NCBI GenBank assembly: GCA_031399085.1
Contig: JANNOQ010000033.1
Location: 1-64,000, forward strand
Direction: 5' to 3'
DNA: 64,000 bases
From: R-RK-3 sp031399085
GTDB lineage: Bacteria; Pseudomonadota; Alphaproteobacteria; Rhizobiales; Rhodomicrobiaceae
This document shows, piece after piece, positions 16,308 through 25,557 of the stretch; positions within the stretch are counted from its first letter, which is position 1; each line of letters opens with the position of its first letter. The notes under the pieces were generated by a model. It searched no databases and was not told the DNA's origin. It saw only the letters and a program-made list of their open reading frames with translations. Both the position numbers and the translations under genes were made by a program.

Positions 16308-16325
16308 TTTGACCGACCGATCAAA
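16308..16325. promoter_or_regulatory. inverted repeat TTTGA-N8-TCAAA upstream of the nucleoside importer
   Basis: TTTGA (16308-16312) and TCAAA (16321-16325) flank CCGACCGA, 144 bp before the substrate-binding-protein start. It is the clearest dyad in the 182-bp gap after rimI, with a further TTGACCG half at 16353-16359. It may be an operator for the purine operon; the regulator is unknown. Confidence 0.3.
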
Positions 16326-16468
16326 ACCACGGCACGGTCGCAGAAATATCTATTGACCGCCCGCCAGCCATCCGACCTAAATTGCCCACGATTTGCCTGC
16401 GACGGGCGGCTCTGACGTTTCGGCCACCCCGGACAAGGCGAAACCAGACATCCAACCGGGAGAGACCC

Positions 16469-17473
16469 ATGACCCTGACGAAAACCCTGTGTGGCGCGGC
16501 GGCCTCGCTGGCCATGTTTGCCGGTGCCGCGACGGCCGAACCCGCGCTGATCTATGATCTGGGCGGCAAGTTCGACAAGTCGTTCAACGAGGCCGCCTTT
16601 AACGGCGCGACCAAGTGGGCGACCGAAACCGGCGGCACCTTCAAGGATCTGGAAATCACCGCCGAAGCGCAGCGCGAACAGGCGTTGCGCCAGTTGGCCG
16701 GGGCCGGCCTGAACCCGATCGTCACCACAGGCTTCGGCATGTCCGACCCGATCGCGGCGGTCGCCCCCGACTTCCCCGACACCAAGTTCGTCACCATCGA
16801 CGGCTATGTCGACCCCGCTGCGCACCCCAACGTTCTGTCGGTGGGCTTTGCCGAGCATGAGGGTTCCTACCTCGTCGGCATGATGGCCGGCATGAAATCG
16901 GCGACCGGCACCGTCGGCTTCATCGGTGGGATGGACATTCCGCTGATCCGCAAGTTCGGCTGCGGCTATGCCCAGGGCGTCATGGCGGCCAAGGCCGACG
17001 CGAAGGTCATCCTGAACATGACCGGCACCGATCCGTCGGCGTGGAACAATCCGACCAAGGGCGCCGAAATCGCGCAGGCCCAGAAAAGCCAGGGCGCGGA
17101 CGTGATCTTTGCCGCGGCGGGCGGCACCGGGATGGGCGTTCTGCAATCGGCCAAGGATCAGGGCATCCTGTCGATCGGGGTCGACAGCAACCAGAACCAC
17201 CTGTTCCCCGGCTCGGTGCTGACCTCGATGCTCAAGCGCGTCGATGTCGCGGTCTATGACGCGATGACGGCCGGTGCTGACCTTGAAACCGGCGTGAAAG
17301 GTCTGAACCTCGCGTCCGACGGCGTCGGCTATGCGATGGACGAGAACAACGCCTCGCTCGTCACGCCGGAAATGATCGCGGCGGTCGATGAGGCTGCGGC
17401 CAAGATCAAATCGGGCGAGTTGGTGGTGCACGACTACATGTCCGACAACACCTGTCCGGCGGCACAGTTCTGA
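16469..17473 (+). CDS. BMP family nucleoside-binding lipoprotein/periplasmic protein
   Basis: Substrate-binding component of a nucleoside ABC importer (PnrA/Med/BMP family). The 334-aa protein has a signal peptide, MTLTKTLCGAAASLAMFAG, with likely cleavage after ATA. Typical BMP motifs are DLGGKFDKSFNEAAF, GFAEHEGSYLVGMMAG and FIGGMDIPLIRKFGCGY. GGGAGAGA precedes the ATG at 16469. Its stop overlaps the ATPase start by one base, and the purine nucleoside phosphorylase at the operon end indicates purine nucleosides as substrate. Confidence 0.93.
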   Translation: MTLTKTLCGAAASLAMFAGAATAEPALIYDLGGKFDKSFNEAAFNGATKWATETGGTFKDLEITAEAQREQALRQLAGAGLNPIVTTGFGMSDPIAAVAPDFPDTKFVTIDGYVDPAAHPNVLSVGFAEHEGSYLVGMMAGMKSATGTVGFIGGMDIPLIRKFGCGYAQGVMAAKADAKVILNMTGTDPSAWNNPTKGAEIAQAQKSQGADVIFAAAGGTGMGVLQSAKDQGILSIGVDSNQNHLFPGSVLTSMLKRVDVAVYDAMTAGADLETGVKGLNLASDGVGYAMDENNASLVTPEMIAAVDEAAAKIKSGELVVHDYMSDNTCPAAQF

Positions 17474-19050
17474 TGACGGCAGCCCATCCGGGCGCCCGAG
17501 AACAGGGCATGGGGGGGCGGCAGGCAACTGCCGCCCCGTTTGCCATCGAGTTGAAGGGCATCTCCAAAGCCTTCGGCCCAGTGCAGGCCAACCGCGACAT
17601 CAACATCGCCGTGCCAAAGGGCACCATCCACGGCATCATTGGCGAAAACGGCGCGGGGAAATCCACGCTGATGTCGATCCTTTATGGCTTTTACAAAGCC
17701 GACGCGGGCCAGATCTTCATCAATGGCCAGTTGACTGCCATTCCCGACAGCCAGAGCGCCATCCGCGCCGGCATCGGGATGGTGTTCCAGCATTTCCAAC
17801 TGGTGCCGTATTTTTCAGTGCTGGAACACATCTTTCTGGGTGCCGAGGATGGCGCGATGCTCGCGTCGTCGCTGGGCAAGGCGCGCAAGGTTCTGGCCGA
17901 CCTCAGCCGTGAATACGAGCTGGACGTGGATCCCGATGCGCTGGTCGAGGATCTGTCGGTCGGCCACCAGCAGCGGGTCGAGATCCTGAAGGCGCTCTAC
18001 CGTCAGGCCGATATCCTGATCCTGGACGAACCGACCGGCGTGCTGACCCCGGACGAGGCCGACCACCTGTTTCGCATCCTCAAGGGCCTGCGCGATCAGG
18101 GAAAGACGATCATCCTGATCACCCACAAGCTGCGCGAGATCATGGAGACGACCGACAACGTGTCGGTGATGCGGCGCGGCACGATGGTGGGCACCGTCAA
18201 GACGTCCGAGACTGACCCCGCCGCGCTGGCCGAATTGATGGTAGGCCGAAAGGTGTTGCTGGAGGTCGAAAAGCGGCCCGCGACGCCGGGCCGGGTCGTG
18301 CTGTCGGTCCGGGACCTGCGGGTGCGCGACGAACACGGGGTCGAACGGCTGAAGGGTGTCAGCTTTGACATCCACGCCGGCGAGATTCTGGGCATCGCCG
18401 GGGTGGCGGGCAACGGCCAGTCGCAACTGCTCGAGGCGCTGGGGGGCATCGCGCGGGCGACCGGCCAGATCAGTCTGAACGGCGTCGATCTGCCGCTGAT
18501 GGGTGCTGCGGCCAACGGGCGCACGCGGCGCCACGCCGGGATCGCCCACGTCCCCGAGGACCGGCAGGCGCTGGGGCTGATCATGGATTTCGCCGCGTGG
18601 GAAAACGTGGCCTTCGGCTATCACGACGCGGCGCAGTATCAGAAGAATGGGGTGATCCTCGACAATGCCGCGATCAAGGCCGACACGGTGGCCAAGATGG
18701 AACGCTATGACGTGCGTCCGCCGATCCCGGGGCTGTCCGCGAAGTCCTTTTCGGGCGGCAACCAGCAAAAGATCGTTGTCGCGCGAGAGATCGACCGCAA
18801 TCCCGACCTTTTGCTGATCGGCCAGCCGACACGGGGCGTGGACATCGGGGCGATCGAATTCATCCACAAGCAGATCGTCGCCCTGCGCGATGCGGGCAAG
18901 GCGATCCTGCTGGTGTCGGTCGAACTTGACGAGATCATGAGCCTGTCGGACCGCATCGCGGTGATGTTCGACGGACAGATCATGGGGACGGCCGATCCGG
19001 AAACCACGGACGAGCGGGCCCTGGGCCTGCTGATGGCAGGGATCGCCTGA
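17473..19050 (+). CDS. nucleoside ABC transporter ATP-binding protein (two ABC domains)
   Basis: Cytoplasmic energising subunit with two fused ABC domains, 525 aa. Domain one has GENGAGKSTLM (about residue 57), signature LSVGHQQRVEI and Walker B DILILDEPTGV. Domain two has the usual degenerate loop GVAGNGQSQ, signature FSGGNQQKIVVARE and LLIGQPTRGVD. Such asymmetric domains are normal for the BMP and monosaccharide importers, so the changed lysine is not damage. It overlaps both neighbours by a single base. Confidence 0.94.
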   Translation: MTAAHPGAREQGMGGRQATAAPFAIELKGISKAFGPVQANRDINIAVPKGTIHGIIGENGAGKSTLMSILYGFYKADAGQIFINGQLTAIPDSQSAIRAGIGMVFQHFQLVPYFSVLEHIFLGAEDGAMLASSLGKARKVLADLSREYELDVDPDALVEDLSVGHQQRVEILKALYRQADILILDEPTGVLTPDEADHLFRILKGLRDQGKTIILITHKLREIMETTDNVSVMRRGTMVGTVKTSETDPAALAELMVGRKVLLEVEKRPATPGRVVLSVRDLRVRDEHGVERLKGVSFDIHAGEILGIAGVAGNGQSQLLEALGGIARATGQISLNGVDLPLMGAAANGRTRRHAGIAHVPEDRQALGLIMDFAAWENVAFGYHDAAQYQKNGVILDNAAIKADTVAKMERYDVRPPIPGLSAKSFSGGNQQKIVVAREIDRNPDLLLIGQPTRGVDIGAIEFIHKQIVALRDAGKAILLVSVELDEIMSLSDRIAVMFDGQIMGTADPETTDERALGLLMAGIA

Positions 19051-20141
19051 TGGAAAAGATGCCGCGTTGGGCCGATGTGTTTCTGGTGCCGCTGATCAGC
19101 CTTACCATCGCTTTCCTGATTTCTGGCATCGTCATCCTTGCCATCGGCCAGAACCCGGTCGAGGCAATGCGAGTGATGGTCACCGGTGCCCTGGGGTCGA
19201 GCTATGGCTGGGGCTACACGCTTTACTACGCCACGAACTTCATGTTCACCGGGCTTGCGGTGTCGGTCGCCTTCCATGCCAGCCTCTTCAACATCGGTGG
19301 CGAAGGGCAGGCAACGCTCGGGGGGCTTGGCGTAGCGCTGGTTTGCCTGCTGATCCCGTGGCCGCACTGGTCGCTGGCGCTGGCGGCGGCGATCGTGGCG
19401 TCGATGGCCTTCGGCGCGATGTGGGCGGCGATCCCGGCCTATCTTCAGGCCAAACGCGGCAGCCACATTGTCATCACCACGATCATGTTCAACTTCATCG
19501 CGGCGGCGCTGCTGAACTACCTTCTGGTCAACGTGCTGCGCCCACAGGGCAGTATGGACCCGGCCTCGGCCCGGTTTGCCGAAACCACCAACCTGCCGGA
19601 AATAGGGGCGATACTGAACGCGGTAGGCGTCCCCTTCGCCAAGGGAACGCCCGCCAACATCAGCCTGCTGCTGGCACTGGTCTGTGCTGTCGGGGTTTGG
19701 GTGCTGCTGTGGCACACCCGCGTCGGCTATGAAATCCGGTCGTTCGGCAAGTCGCAGAAGGCGGCGCAGTACGCCGGGATCAACCCGGTGCGGATCACCA
19801 TGATCGCCATGGTCATCTCGGGTGCGCTGGCGGGGATGATGGCGATCAACACCGTGCAGGGCGAGGCGAACCGGCTGCTGCTCAACAGCGTCGAGGGGGC
19901 CGGATTCATCGGCATCGCGGTGGCGCTGATGGGGCGCAATCACCCGTTCGGTGTGGTTCTGGCGTCGATCCTGTTCGGCTTTCTCTATCAGGGCGGGGCC
20001 GAACTGGCCTTGTGGACCCAGATCCCGCGCGAGCTGATCACCGTCATCCAGGGGCTGGTGATCCTGTTCACCGGAGCGCTGGATTATATGGTGCGCAAGC
20101 CGGTCGAGGCCATGTTCCTGCGGATGCGAAGGGCCGATTGA
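19050..20141 (+). CDS. nucleoside ABC transporter permease, subunit 1
   Basis: Membrane subunit of 363 aa with about ten hydrophobic segments, starting MEKMPRWADVFLVPLISL. The conserved BMP-type permease motif FNIGGEGQATLGGLGVAL is near residue 85, and RSFGKSQKAAQYAGINPVRI is the ATPase-contact loop. It is followed by the second permease with an overlapping stop/start. Confidence 0.94.
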   Translation: MEKMPRWADVFLVPLISLTIAFLISGIVILAIGQNPVEAMRVMVTGALGSSYGWGYTLYYATNFMFTGLAVSVAFHASLFNIGGEGQATLGGLGVALVCLLIPWPHWSLALAAAIVASMAFGAMWAAIPAYLQAKRGSHIVITTIMFNFIAAALLNYLLVNVLRPQGSMDPASARFAETTNLPEIGAILNAVGVPFAKGTPANISLLLALVCAVGVWVLLWHTRVGYEIRSFGKSQKAAQYAGINPVRITMIAMVISGALAGMMAINTVQGEANRLLLNSVEGAGFIGIAVALMGRNHPFGVVLASILFGFLYQGGAELALWTQIPRELITVIQGLVILFTGALDYMVRKPVEAMFLRMRRAD

Positions 20142-21086
20142 TGGATTTTGCGACGATCATCCAGATGCTGGACAGCACGGTTCGTCTGGCCACACCGCTG
20201 CTACTGGCATGCCTGGCGGGGCTGTTTTCGGAACGGGCCGGGATCTTCGACATCGGGCTGGAAGGCAAGATGCTGGTTGCGGCCTTTGCCTCGGCCGCCT
20301 TCGCGGTGCTGTCGGGGTCGGTGTGGGTCGGCCTGCTGGCGGGGATTGCGGCTTCGCTGATGCTGTCGGTCATCCACGGGTTGGCGGCGATTACCTTTCG
20401 CGGCAACCAGCTGATCTCGGGGGTGGCGCTGAACTTTCTGGCGTCTGGGCTGACGGTGCTGCTGTCGCAAAGCTGGTTCGGCTTGGGCGGCCGCACCCCG
20501 TCGCTGGAGGGGGCGCAGCGGTTTTCGGAGATCACCCTGCCGCTTGCGGTGGCGTTGAAGGACGTGCCGTTCCTTGGGCCGGTCTATCATGACCTGATTT
20601 CTGGGCATACGATCCTTGTTTATGTCGCCTGGGCGCTGGTGCCTGCGTCCGCGTGGTTGCTGTATTCCACCCGGTTCGGCCTGCGGCTGCGGGCGGTCGG
20701 CGAAAACCCGGCGGCGGTCGACACGGCCGGCGTGTCGGTGGTGGCGATCCGGTTTGCGGCGGTTTTGATCTGTGGCGTGCTGTGCGGGCTGGCCGGCGCG
20801 TATCTGTCGAGCCTTGCCGCACAGTTCGGGCGCGAGATGACGGCTGGGCGCGGCTACATCGCGTTGGCCGCGCTGATCTTTGCGAAGTGGCGGCCGTGGT
20901 ATGCGCTGACCGCCTGCCTGCTGTTCGGGTTTCTCGACGCCGTAGCGATACGGTTCCAGAACATCGACCTCGGCGTGTTCGTGATCCCGGTGCAGTTCAC
21001 CCAGGCCCTGCCCTACATCATCACCGTCGTCATCCTGGCGGGCTTCGTCGGCAAGGCCATTCCTCCCCGCGCCGGAGGCGAGCCCT

Positions 21087-21103
<17 letters not shown>
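20141..21103 (+). CDS. nucleoside ABC transporter permease, subunit 2
   Basis: Second membrane subunit, 320 aa, beginning MDFATIIQMLDSTVRLATP. Motifs include FSERAGIFDIGLEGKML near residue 35 and LRAVGENPAAVDTAGVSV, the counterparts of those in subunit 1. The ATG at 20141 overlaps the previous stop; an upstream start in the same frame at 20012 lies within the previous gene and is rejected. The 3' end overlaps the phosphorylase gene by 17 bases. Confidence 0.94.
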
Positions 21104-21881
<778 letters not shown>

Positions 21882-21958
21882 CGCACCGCGGCGTTTGACT
21901 TCGCGGGCCCGGGCACGCAAGCCTGTTGCCCAACACGCCCTTCCAGCGCGGCGGCCCG

Positions 21959-22885
21959 ATGCAGCTTTACCTTCCCATTGCCGAGGTTTCCGTCAACGCC
22001 TTCCTGCTGTTGGGCATGGGGGGTATCGTCGGCGTGCTGTCGGGCATGTTCGGGGTAGGCGGCGGATTTCTGATCACGCCGCTCTTGTTCTTCATCGGCA
22101 TCCCCCCTGCCGTGGCGGTGGCGACGGGGGCCAATCTGGTGGTCGCGTCGTCGGTGTCCGGCGTTCTGGCGCAGGTGCGGCGGCGCGGCGTGGATTTCGT
22201 GATGGGCGGGGTGATGCTGGCGGGCGGCATCATCGGATCGGCACTTGGCGTCTGGGTGTTCACGCTGCTGACCCGGTGGGGTCAGGTCGATCTGTTCGTG
22301 CAGCTCAGCTATGTGCTGTTTCTGGGCGCGGTCGGCATCTTGATGTTTCAGGAAAGCCTGCGGGCGATCCTTGCGGCGCGGCAGGTTGGGGCCAGCCCGG
22401 TGCGCCGGGCACGCGTGCAAAGCTGGGTCCATCGCATGCCGTTCCGGGTGAAGTTCCGGGCCAGCGGCCTCTACATCTCGGTGCTGCCGCCGATGATGAT
22501 CGGGGCGGCGGTGGGCTTCCTGTCGGCCATCATGGGGGTCGGCGGCGGGTTCATCATGGTCCCCGCGATGATCTACCTGCTGGGAATGCAGACCAAGGTG
22601 GTGATCGGCACCTCGCTGTTCCAGATCATCTTCGTGACGGCCTTCACCACCGTCGCCCATGCGGTGACGAGCCAGACGCTGGACATCATGCTCGCGCTTT
22701 TGCTGATCATCGGCGGGGTCATCGGGGCCCAGATCGGCTCGCGGCTGGGCGTTCGGCTGCGGGCCGAACAGCTGCGCATCTTGCTGGCAATCCTTGTGCT
22801 GACGGTCGCGGGAAAGATCGCGCTGGATCTGCTGCTGACACCCAGCGATCCCTATTCGGTGGCGTTCATCGGGGGTCGGCCATGA
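21959..22885 (+). CDS. TauE/SafE family permease (paired with TIGR02186 protein)
   Basis: Integral membrane anion exporter of the TauE/SafE family, 308 aa, with two internally similar halves: VGVLSGMFGVGGGFLITPLL and VGFLSAIMGVGGGFIMVPAM. The start is the ATG at 21959 (MQLYLPIAEVSVN); a TTG at 21926 would add a non-hydrophobic leader. It overlaps the following TIGR02186 gene by 4 bases. The substrate is probably sulfite or another small oxyanion, inferred from the family only. Confidence 0.88.
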   Translation: MQLYLPIAEVSVNAFLLLGMGGIVGVLSGMFGVGGGFLITPLLFFIGIPPAVAVATGANLVVASSVSGVLAQVRRRGVDFVMGGVMLAGGIIGSALGVWVFTLLTRWGQVDLFVQLSYVLFLGAVGILMFQESLRAILAARQVGASPVRRARVQSWVHRMPFRVKFRASGLYISVLPPMMIGAAVGFLSAIMGVGGGFIMVPAMIYLLGMQTKVVIGTSLFQIIFVTAFTTVAHAVTSQTLDIMLALLLIIGGVIGAQIGSRLGVRLRAEQLRILLAILVLTVAGKIALDLLLTPSDPYSVAFIGGRP

Positions 22886-23640
22886 TCCGCGCGGTCCTGA
22901 TCTGGCTGTGCCTCACGCTGCCTGCCACGGCAGAGGAAATCGTGTCTGGCCTGTCGCAGAACCGGGTGGCGATCACCGCGAATTTCGACGGGTCCGAGAT
23001 TCTGATCTACGGTGCGGTCAAGCGCGAAGAGCCGCTTCCCGTGGGCGGCGGCCTGCTGCAGGTCATCATCACGGTCGAAGGTCCGGCAGCGCCGCTGGTG
23101 ATCCGCCGCAAAGAGCGGGTCGCCGGCATCTGGATCAACAACGCCGCCGTCACCGTCGACGCGGCGCCCAGTTTTTACGTGGTCGCCACCACAGGGGCGA
23201 TCGGCGACATCCTGCTGGACACCGAAAACCTGCGCCACCGCATCACGCTCGACCGGGTGATCCGCGCGGTCGGCATCAGCGACGAGGCGACGGATGCGCC
23301 CGAATTCGTGGCGGCCCTCGAGCGGATCCGACAGACCGAAGAGCAATATCGCCTGGAAGAGGGCACAATCCAGCTGACCGCCGAAACCCTGTTTCGCGCC
23401 GATATCATCTTGCCCGCGAACCTGACCGAAGGCGAATACCGGGTGCGGATCTTTCTGACCCGCGACGGTCGGGTGGTCGACAGCCAGGAACGGGTGATCC
23501 GGGTCAACAAGGCCGGGCTGGAGCGGTTCCTGTTCAACCTCGCGCACGACATGCCGCTGGTCTACGGGATCCTGGCGCTGTGCCTCGCGGCACTGGCGGG
23601 TTGGGGCGCGTCAGCGGCGTTCCGGCTTATCCGGACCTGA
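22882..23640 (+). CDS. TIGR02186 family membrane-anchored periplasmic protein
   Basis: A 252-aa protein with a signal peptide (MIRAVLIWLCLTLPATAEE), a predicted beta-rich periplasmic domain (GLSQNRVAITANFDGSEILI, AVKREEP) and a C-terminal membrane anchor (VYGILALCLAALAGWGASAA). I recognise it as TIGR02186, an alphaproteobacterial family that occurs beside TauE/SafE permeases. It is probably an accessory subunit of the exporter, as its start overlaps the permease stop. Biochemical function is not established to my knowledge. Confidence 0.85.
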   Translation: MIRAVLIWLCLTLPATAEEIVSGLSQNRVAITANFDGSEILIYGAVKREEPLPVGGGLLQVIITVEGPAAPLVIRRKERVAGIWINNAAVTVDAAPSFYVVATTGAIGDILLDTENLRHRITLDRVIRAVGISDEATDAPEFVAALERIRQTEEQYRLEEGTIQLTAETLFRADIILPANLTEGEYRVRIFLTRDGRVVDSQERVIRVNKAGLERFLFNLAHDMPLVYGILALCLAALAGWGASAAFRLIRT

Positions 23641-23651
23641 TCCGGCGCGTG

Positions 23652-24134
23652 TCAACCGTCGTCGCCCAACGGCGGCATCAGGAAATGCCCGGTGGCTTGC
23701 GCGTAAAGCCGGCTTCGGTTGTCCTGCCATGCCTCGACATGCACGCTAGCATAGCGCCGGCCGGACCGGACGACCCGCGCCCGCGCATAGGCATCGCGCG
23801 GCAGGCCGGTGCGCAGGAAATCGACCGTCAGGTCGATCGTCTTGGGCAGCGCCCCGATCGGCTCGCCCGCCTCCATCGCGGGCCACTGCACCGACCACGC
23901 CAACTCGATGATCGCTGCGACTTCCAGAAACGCCGCCGTGACCCCGCCGTGCAGTGCGGGCAGCGCGGGGTTGCCGATCAGCGTGTCGTCAAACGGCAGA
24001 ACGGCGGTCAACTCGTCGCCTCGGCGGTCGAAACGGATGCCCAGAAAGCCGATGTAGGGCACACCCTCGACAAGATTGCGCAAGGCACCATCCCTGCGAT
24101 CCTTGACCAGATGCACCGGCTCTGGCCGCTTCAT
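23652..24134 (-). CDS. PaaI-type hotdog thioesterase
   Basis: Acyl-CoA thioesterase-like protein of 160 aa. The family motif appears as LHGGVTAAFLEVAAIIELAW, where the HGG loop and the glutamate on the following helix are the usual catalytic elements. It overlaps the upstream thioesterase gene by 4 bases, forming a tandem pair. Location next to beta-oxidation genes suggests release or editing of CoA esters; substrate unknown. Confidence 0.85.
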   Translation of the reverse strand: MKRPEPVHLVKDRRDGALRNLVEGVPYIGFLGIRFDRRGDELTAVLPFDDTLIGNPALPALHGGVTAAFLEVAAIIELAWSVQWPAMEAGEPIGALPKTIDLTVDFLRTGLPRDAYARARVVRSGRRYASVHVEAWQDNRSRLYAQATGHFLMPPLGDDG

Positions 24135-24553
24135 GACGCGCGTTCCAGCGTGAAAGCCCCGGTGCCCATGGCCACCGGCCGGTTCTCATCCTCGTCATGC
24201 GCCGTGACCCGGATGAACGCGACCGATCTCGTGACATGGTGGCACTCGGCCCGCGCCACGATGCGCTGTCCCGGCGTCGCGGGTCGCATGTAGTCGATCC
24301 GCAGATCCAGAGTGGCCGTGCGCGCGGGCGCCGCCGGGTGGCACATCACGGCCGCGCCCGACGCCGTGTCCATCAGCGCCGACACCGCCCCGCCGTGCAG
24401 CACCCCCGTCGCAGGATCTCCGACAAGCCGCAGATCATACGGCATCGACACCACCGCCCTGCCGTCGCCCAGCGTTTCCAGCACCATGCCCAGCGCACGC
24501 GAATGCGGGATGGCCTCGATAAACTGGCGGGCAATTGCGACGAGATCGTTCAT
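24131..24553 (-). CDS. PaaI-type hotdog thioesterase
   Basis: Hotdog-fold thioesterase of 140 aa with LHGGAVSALMDTASGAAV, a near-canonical PaaI motif with Asp in place of Glu. The ATG at 24553 is chosen because GAGAGG lies just before it; an ATG three codons upstream would destroy that site. It is the first gene of the leftward pair, diverging from the merR-type gene at 24643. Confidence 0.85.
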   Translation of the reverse strand: MNDLVAIARQFIEAIPHSRALGMVLETLGDGRAVVSMPYDLRLVGDPATGVLHGGAVSALMDTASGAAVMCHPAAPARTATLDLRIDYMRPATPGQRIVARAECHHVTRSVAFIRVTAHDEDENRPVAMGTGAFTLERAS

Positions 24554-24642
24554 GCCTCTCATAATCGCCGTACCCGCTGTAACTGCAAGGCCCTGTTGCG
24601 CGAACGGAAGAGTGACCTTAGGCTCGGCGTGGGAGGACGGCC

Positions 24643-25026
24643 ATGATTGACATCCGTCTCAGCTTCAAGGAAATGTGCGCGCGCTTCGACGTGACGCCCC
24701 GGACCCTGCGCTATTACGAATACATAGAGCTGCTCGCCCCCGAAAAGGAAGGCCGCGCCCGTTTTTACGGCCCGCGCGAGGTCGCGCGGATGACGCTGAT
24801 CCTACGGGGCCGGCGCTTCGGGTTCTCGCTCGAGGAAATCCGTCAGTGGCTGCTGATCTACCGTCAGCAGGGCACCCGTCCGCAGTTGCAGGCCTGGCTG
24901 GCGCTGGCCGACAGGCAGTTGTCCGATCTGGAACAGCAAAAGATCAACCTCGAAGCCGCGCTTAAGGACTTACGGGCGTTGCGCGACGCAACCGCCGTCG
25001 AACTGGATGCTTTACCGAGCGACTGA
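24643..25026 (+). CDS. MerR family transcriptional regulator
   Basis: A 127-aa DNA-binding protein with the MerR winged-helix start FKEMCARFDVTPRTLRYYEY and a C-terminal coiled-coil dimer helix (LADRQLSDLEQQKINLEAAL). There are no metal-binding cysteines in the C-terminal tail, so it is not a metal sensor of the MerR type proper. It is related to the next MerR gene. Proximity to acyl-CoA genes suggests a LiuR-like regulator of acid or CoA-ester catabolism. GGGAGGA precedes the ATG. Confidence 0.88.
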   Translation: MIDIRLSFKEMCARFDVTPRTLRYYEYIELLAPEKEGRARFYGPREVARMTLILRGRRFGFSLEEIRQWLLIYRQQGTRPQLQAWLALADRQLSDLEQQKINLEAALKDLRALRDATAVELDALPSD

Positions 25027-25072
25027 GCCGCCCCGGACAGAAAACCGGCGCGACTTCTGACGTGACGTTACA

Positions 25073-25086
25073 TTACGCGCACGTAA
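25073..25086. promoter_or_regulatory. palindrome TTACG-CGCA-CGTAA before the second merR gene
   Basis: A perfect 5-bp inverted repeat with a 4-bp spacer, 38-51 bp before the second MerR-type gene. MerR-family activators bind dyads between widely spaced -35 and -10 boxes; the element resembles the TTTACGT...ACGTAAA sites known for LiuR-type regulators. It is probably an autoregulatory operator that also serves the acyl-CoA dehydrogenase gene downstream. Confidence 0.45.
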
Positions 25087-25123
25087 AGCAATCGGCTAGA
25101 CTGATTTCACGCCGCAAGGGACG

Positions 25124-25531
25124 ATGCGACACATGCCCGACTCCGACTGCCTCTCGATCCGCCAGATGTGCGATGCCTATGACGTGACGCCGCGCACGCT
25201 GCGGTTCTATGAGCAGAAGGAACTGCTGTTTCCTGTCCGTGTCGGCACGCAACGCCTGTACGGCAAGGCCTGCCGCACCCGCTTGCAGCTGATCCTGCGG
25301 GGCAAGCGGTTCGGGTTTTCGCTGGAGGACATCCGCCAGCTTCTCGACATGTACGATCCGGGCGGAAGCAACGAGGCGCAACTGCTGCGCACCTACGACC
25401 TTGCCCGTCAGCGGCTGGCCCAGATGGAGGCGCAGCGCACCGACCTCGACGAGGCCATCACCGAATTGCGCCACCAATTGACCGAAGGCGAAACGCTGCT
25501 GGCTGGCTTCCGCCGCACCGCAGCCGAATAG
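25124..25531 (+). CDS. MerR family transcriptional regulator
   Basis: A 135-aa regulator very similar in plan to the preceding one. Its DNA-binding part reads IRQMCDAYDVTPRTLRFYEQ and continues GKRFGFSLEDIRQLLDMYDP. It has a long C-terminal helix (LARQRLAQMEAQRTDLDEAI) and no cysteine cluster. The two genes probably arose by duplication. ATGs at 25124 and 25133 are both possible; AAGGG at 25116-25120 lies 3 or 12 nt away. It is 26 bp upstream of the acyl-CoA dehydrogenase gene and probably cotranscribed with it. Confidence 0.88.
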   Translation: MRHMPDSDCLSIRQMCDAYDVTPRTLRFYEQKELLFPVRVGTQRLYGKACRTRLQLILRGKRFGFSLEDIRQLLDMYDPGGSNEAQLLRTYDLARQRLAQMEAQRTDLDEAITELRHQLTEGETLLAGFRRTAAE

Positions 25532-25557
25532 GCGACCAGTTTCAAGGGAGAGAGACG

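Noticed and set aside
18391..18450. Degenerate Walker A (GVAGNGQSQ) in the second ABC domain of the nucleoside ATPase
   Set aside because: Normal for the second domain of BMP- and sugar-type two-domain ATPases, so not a defect.
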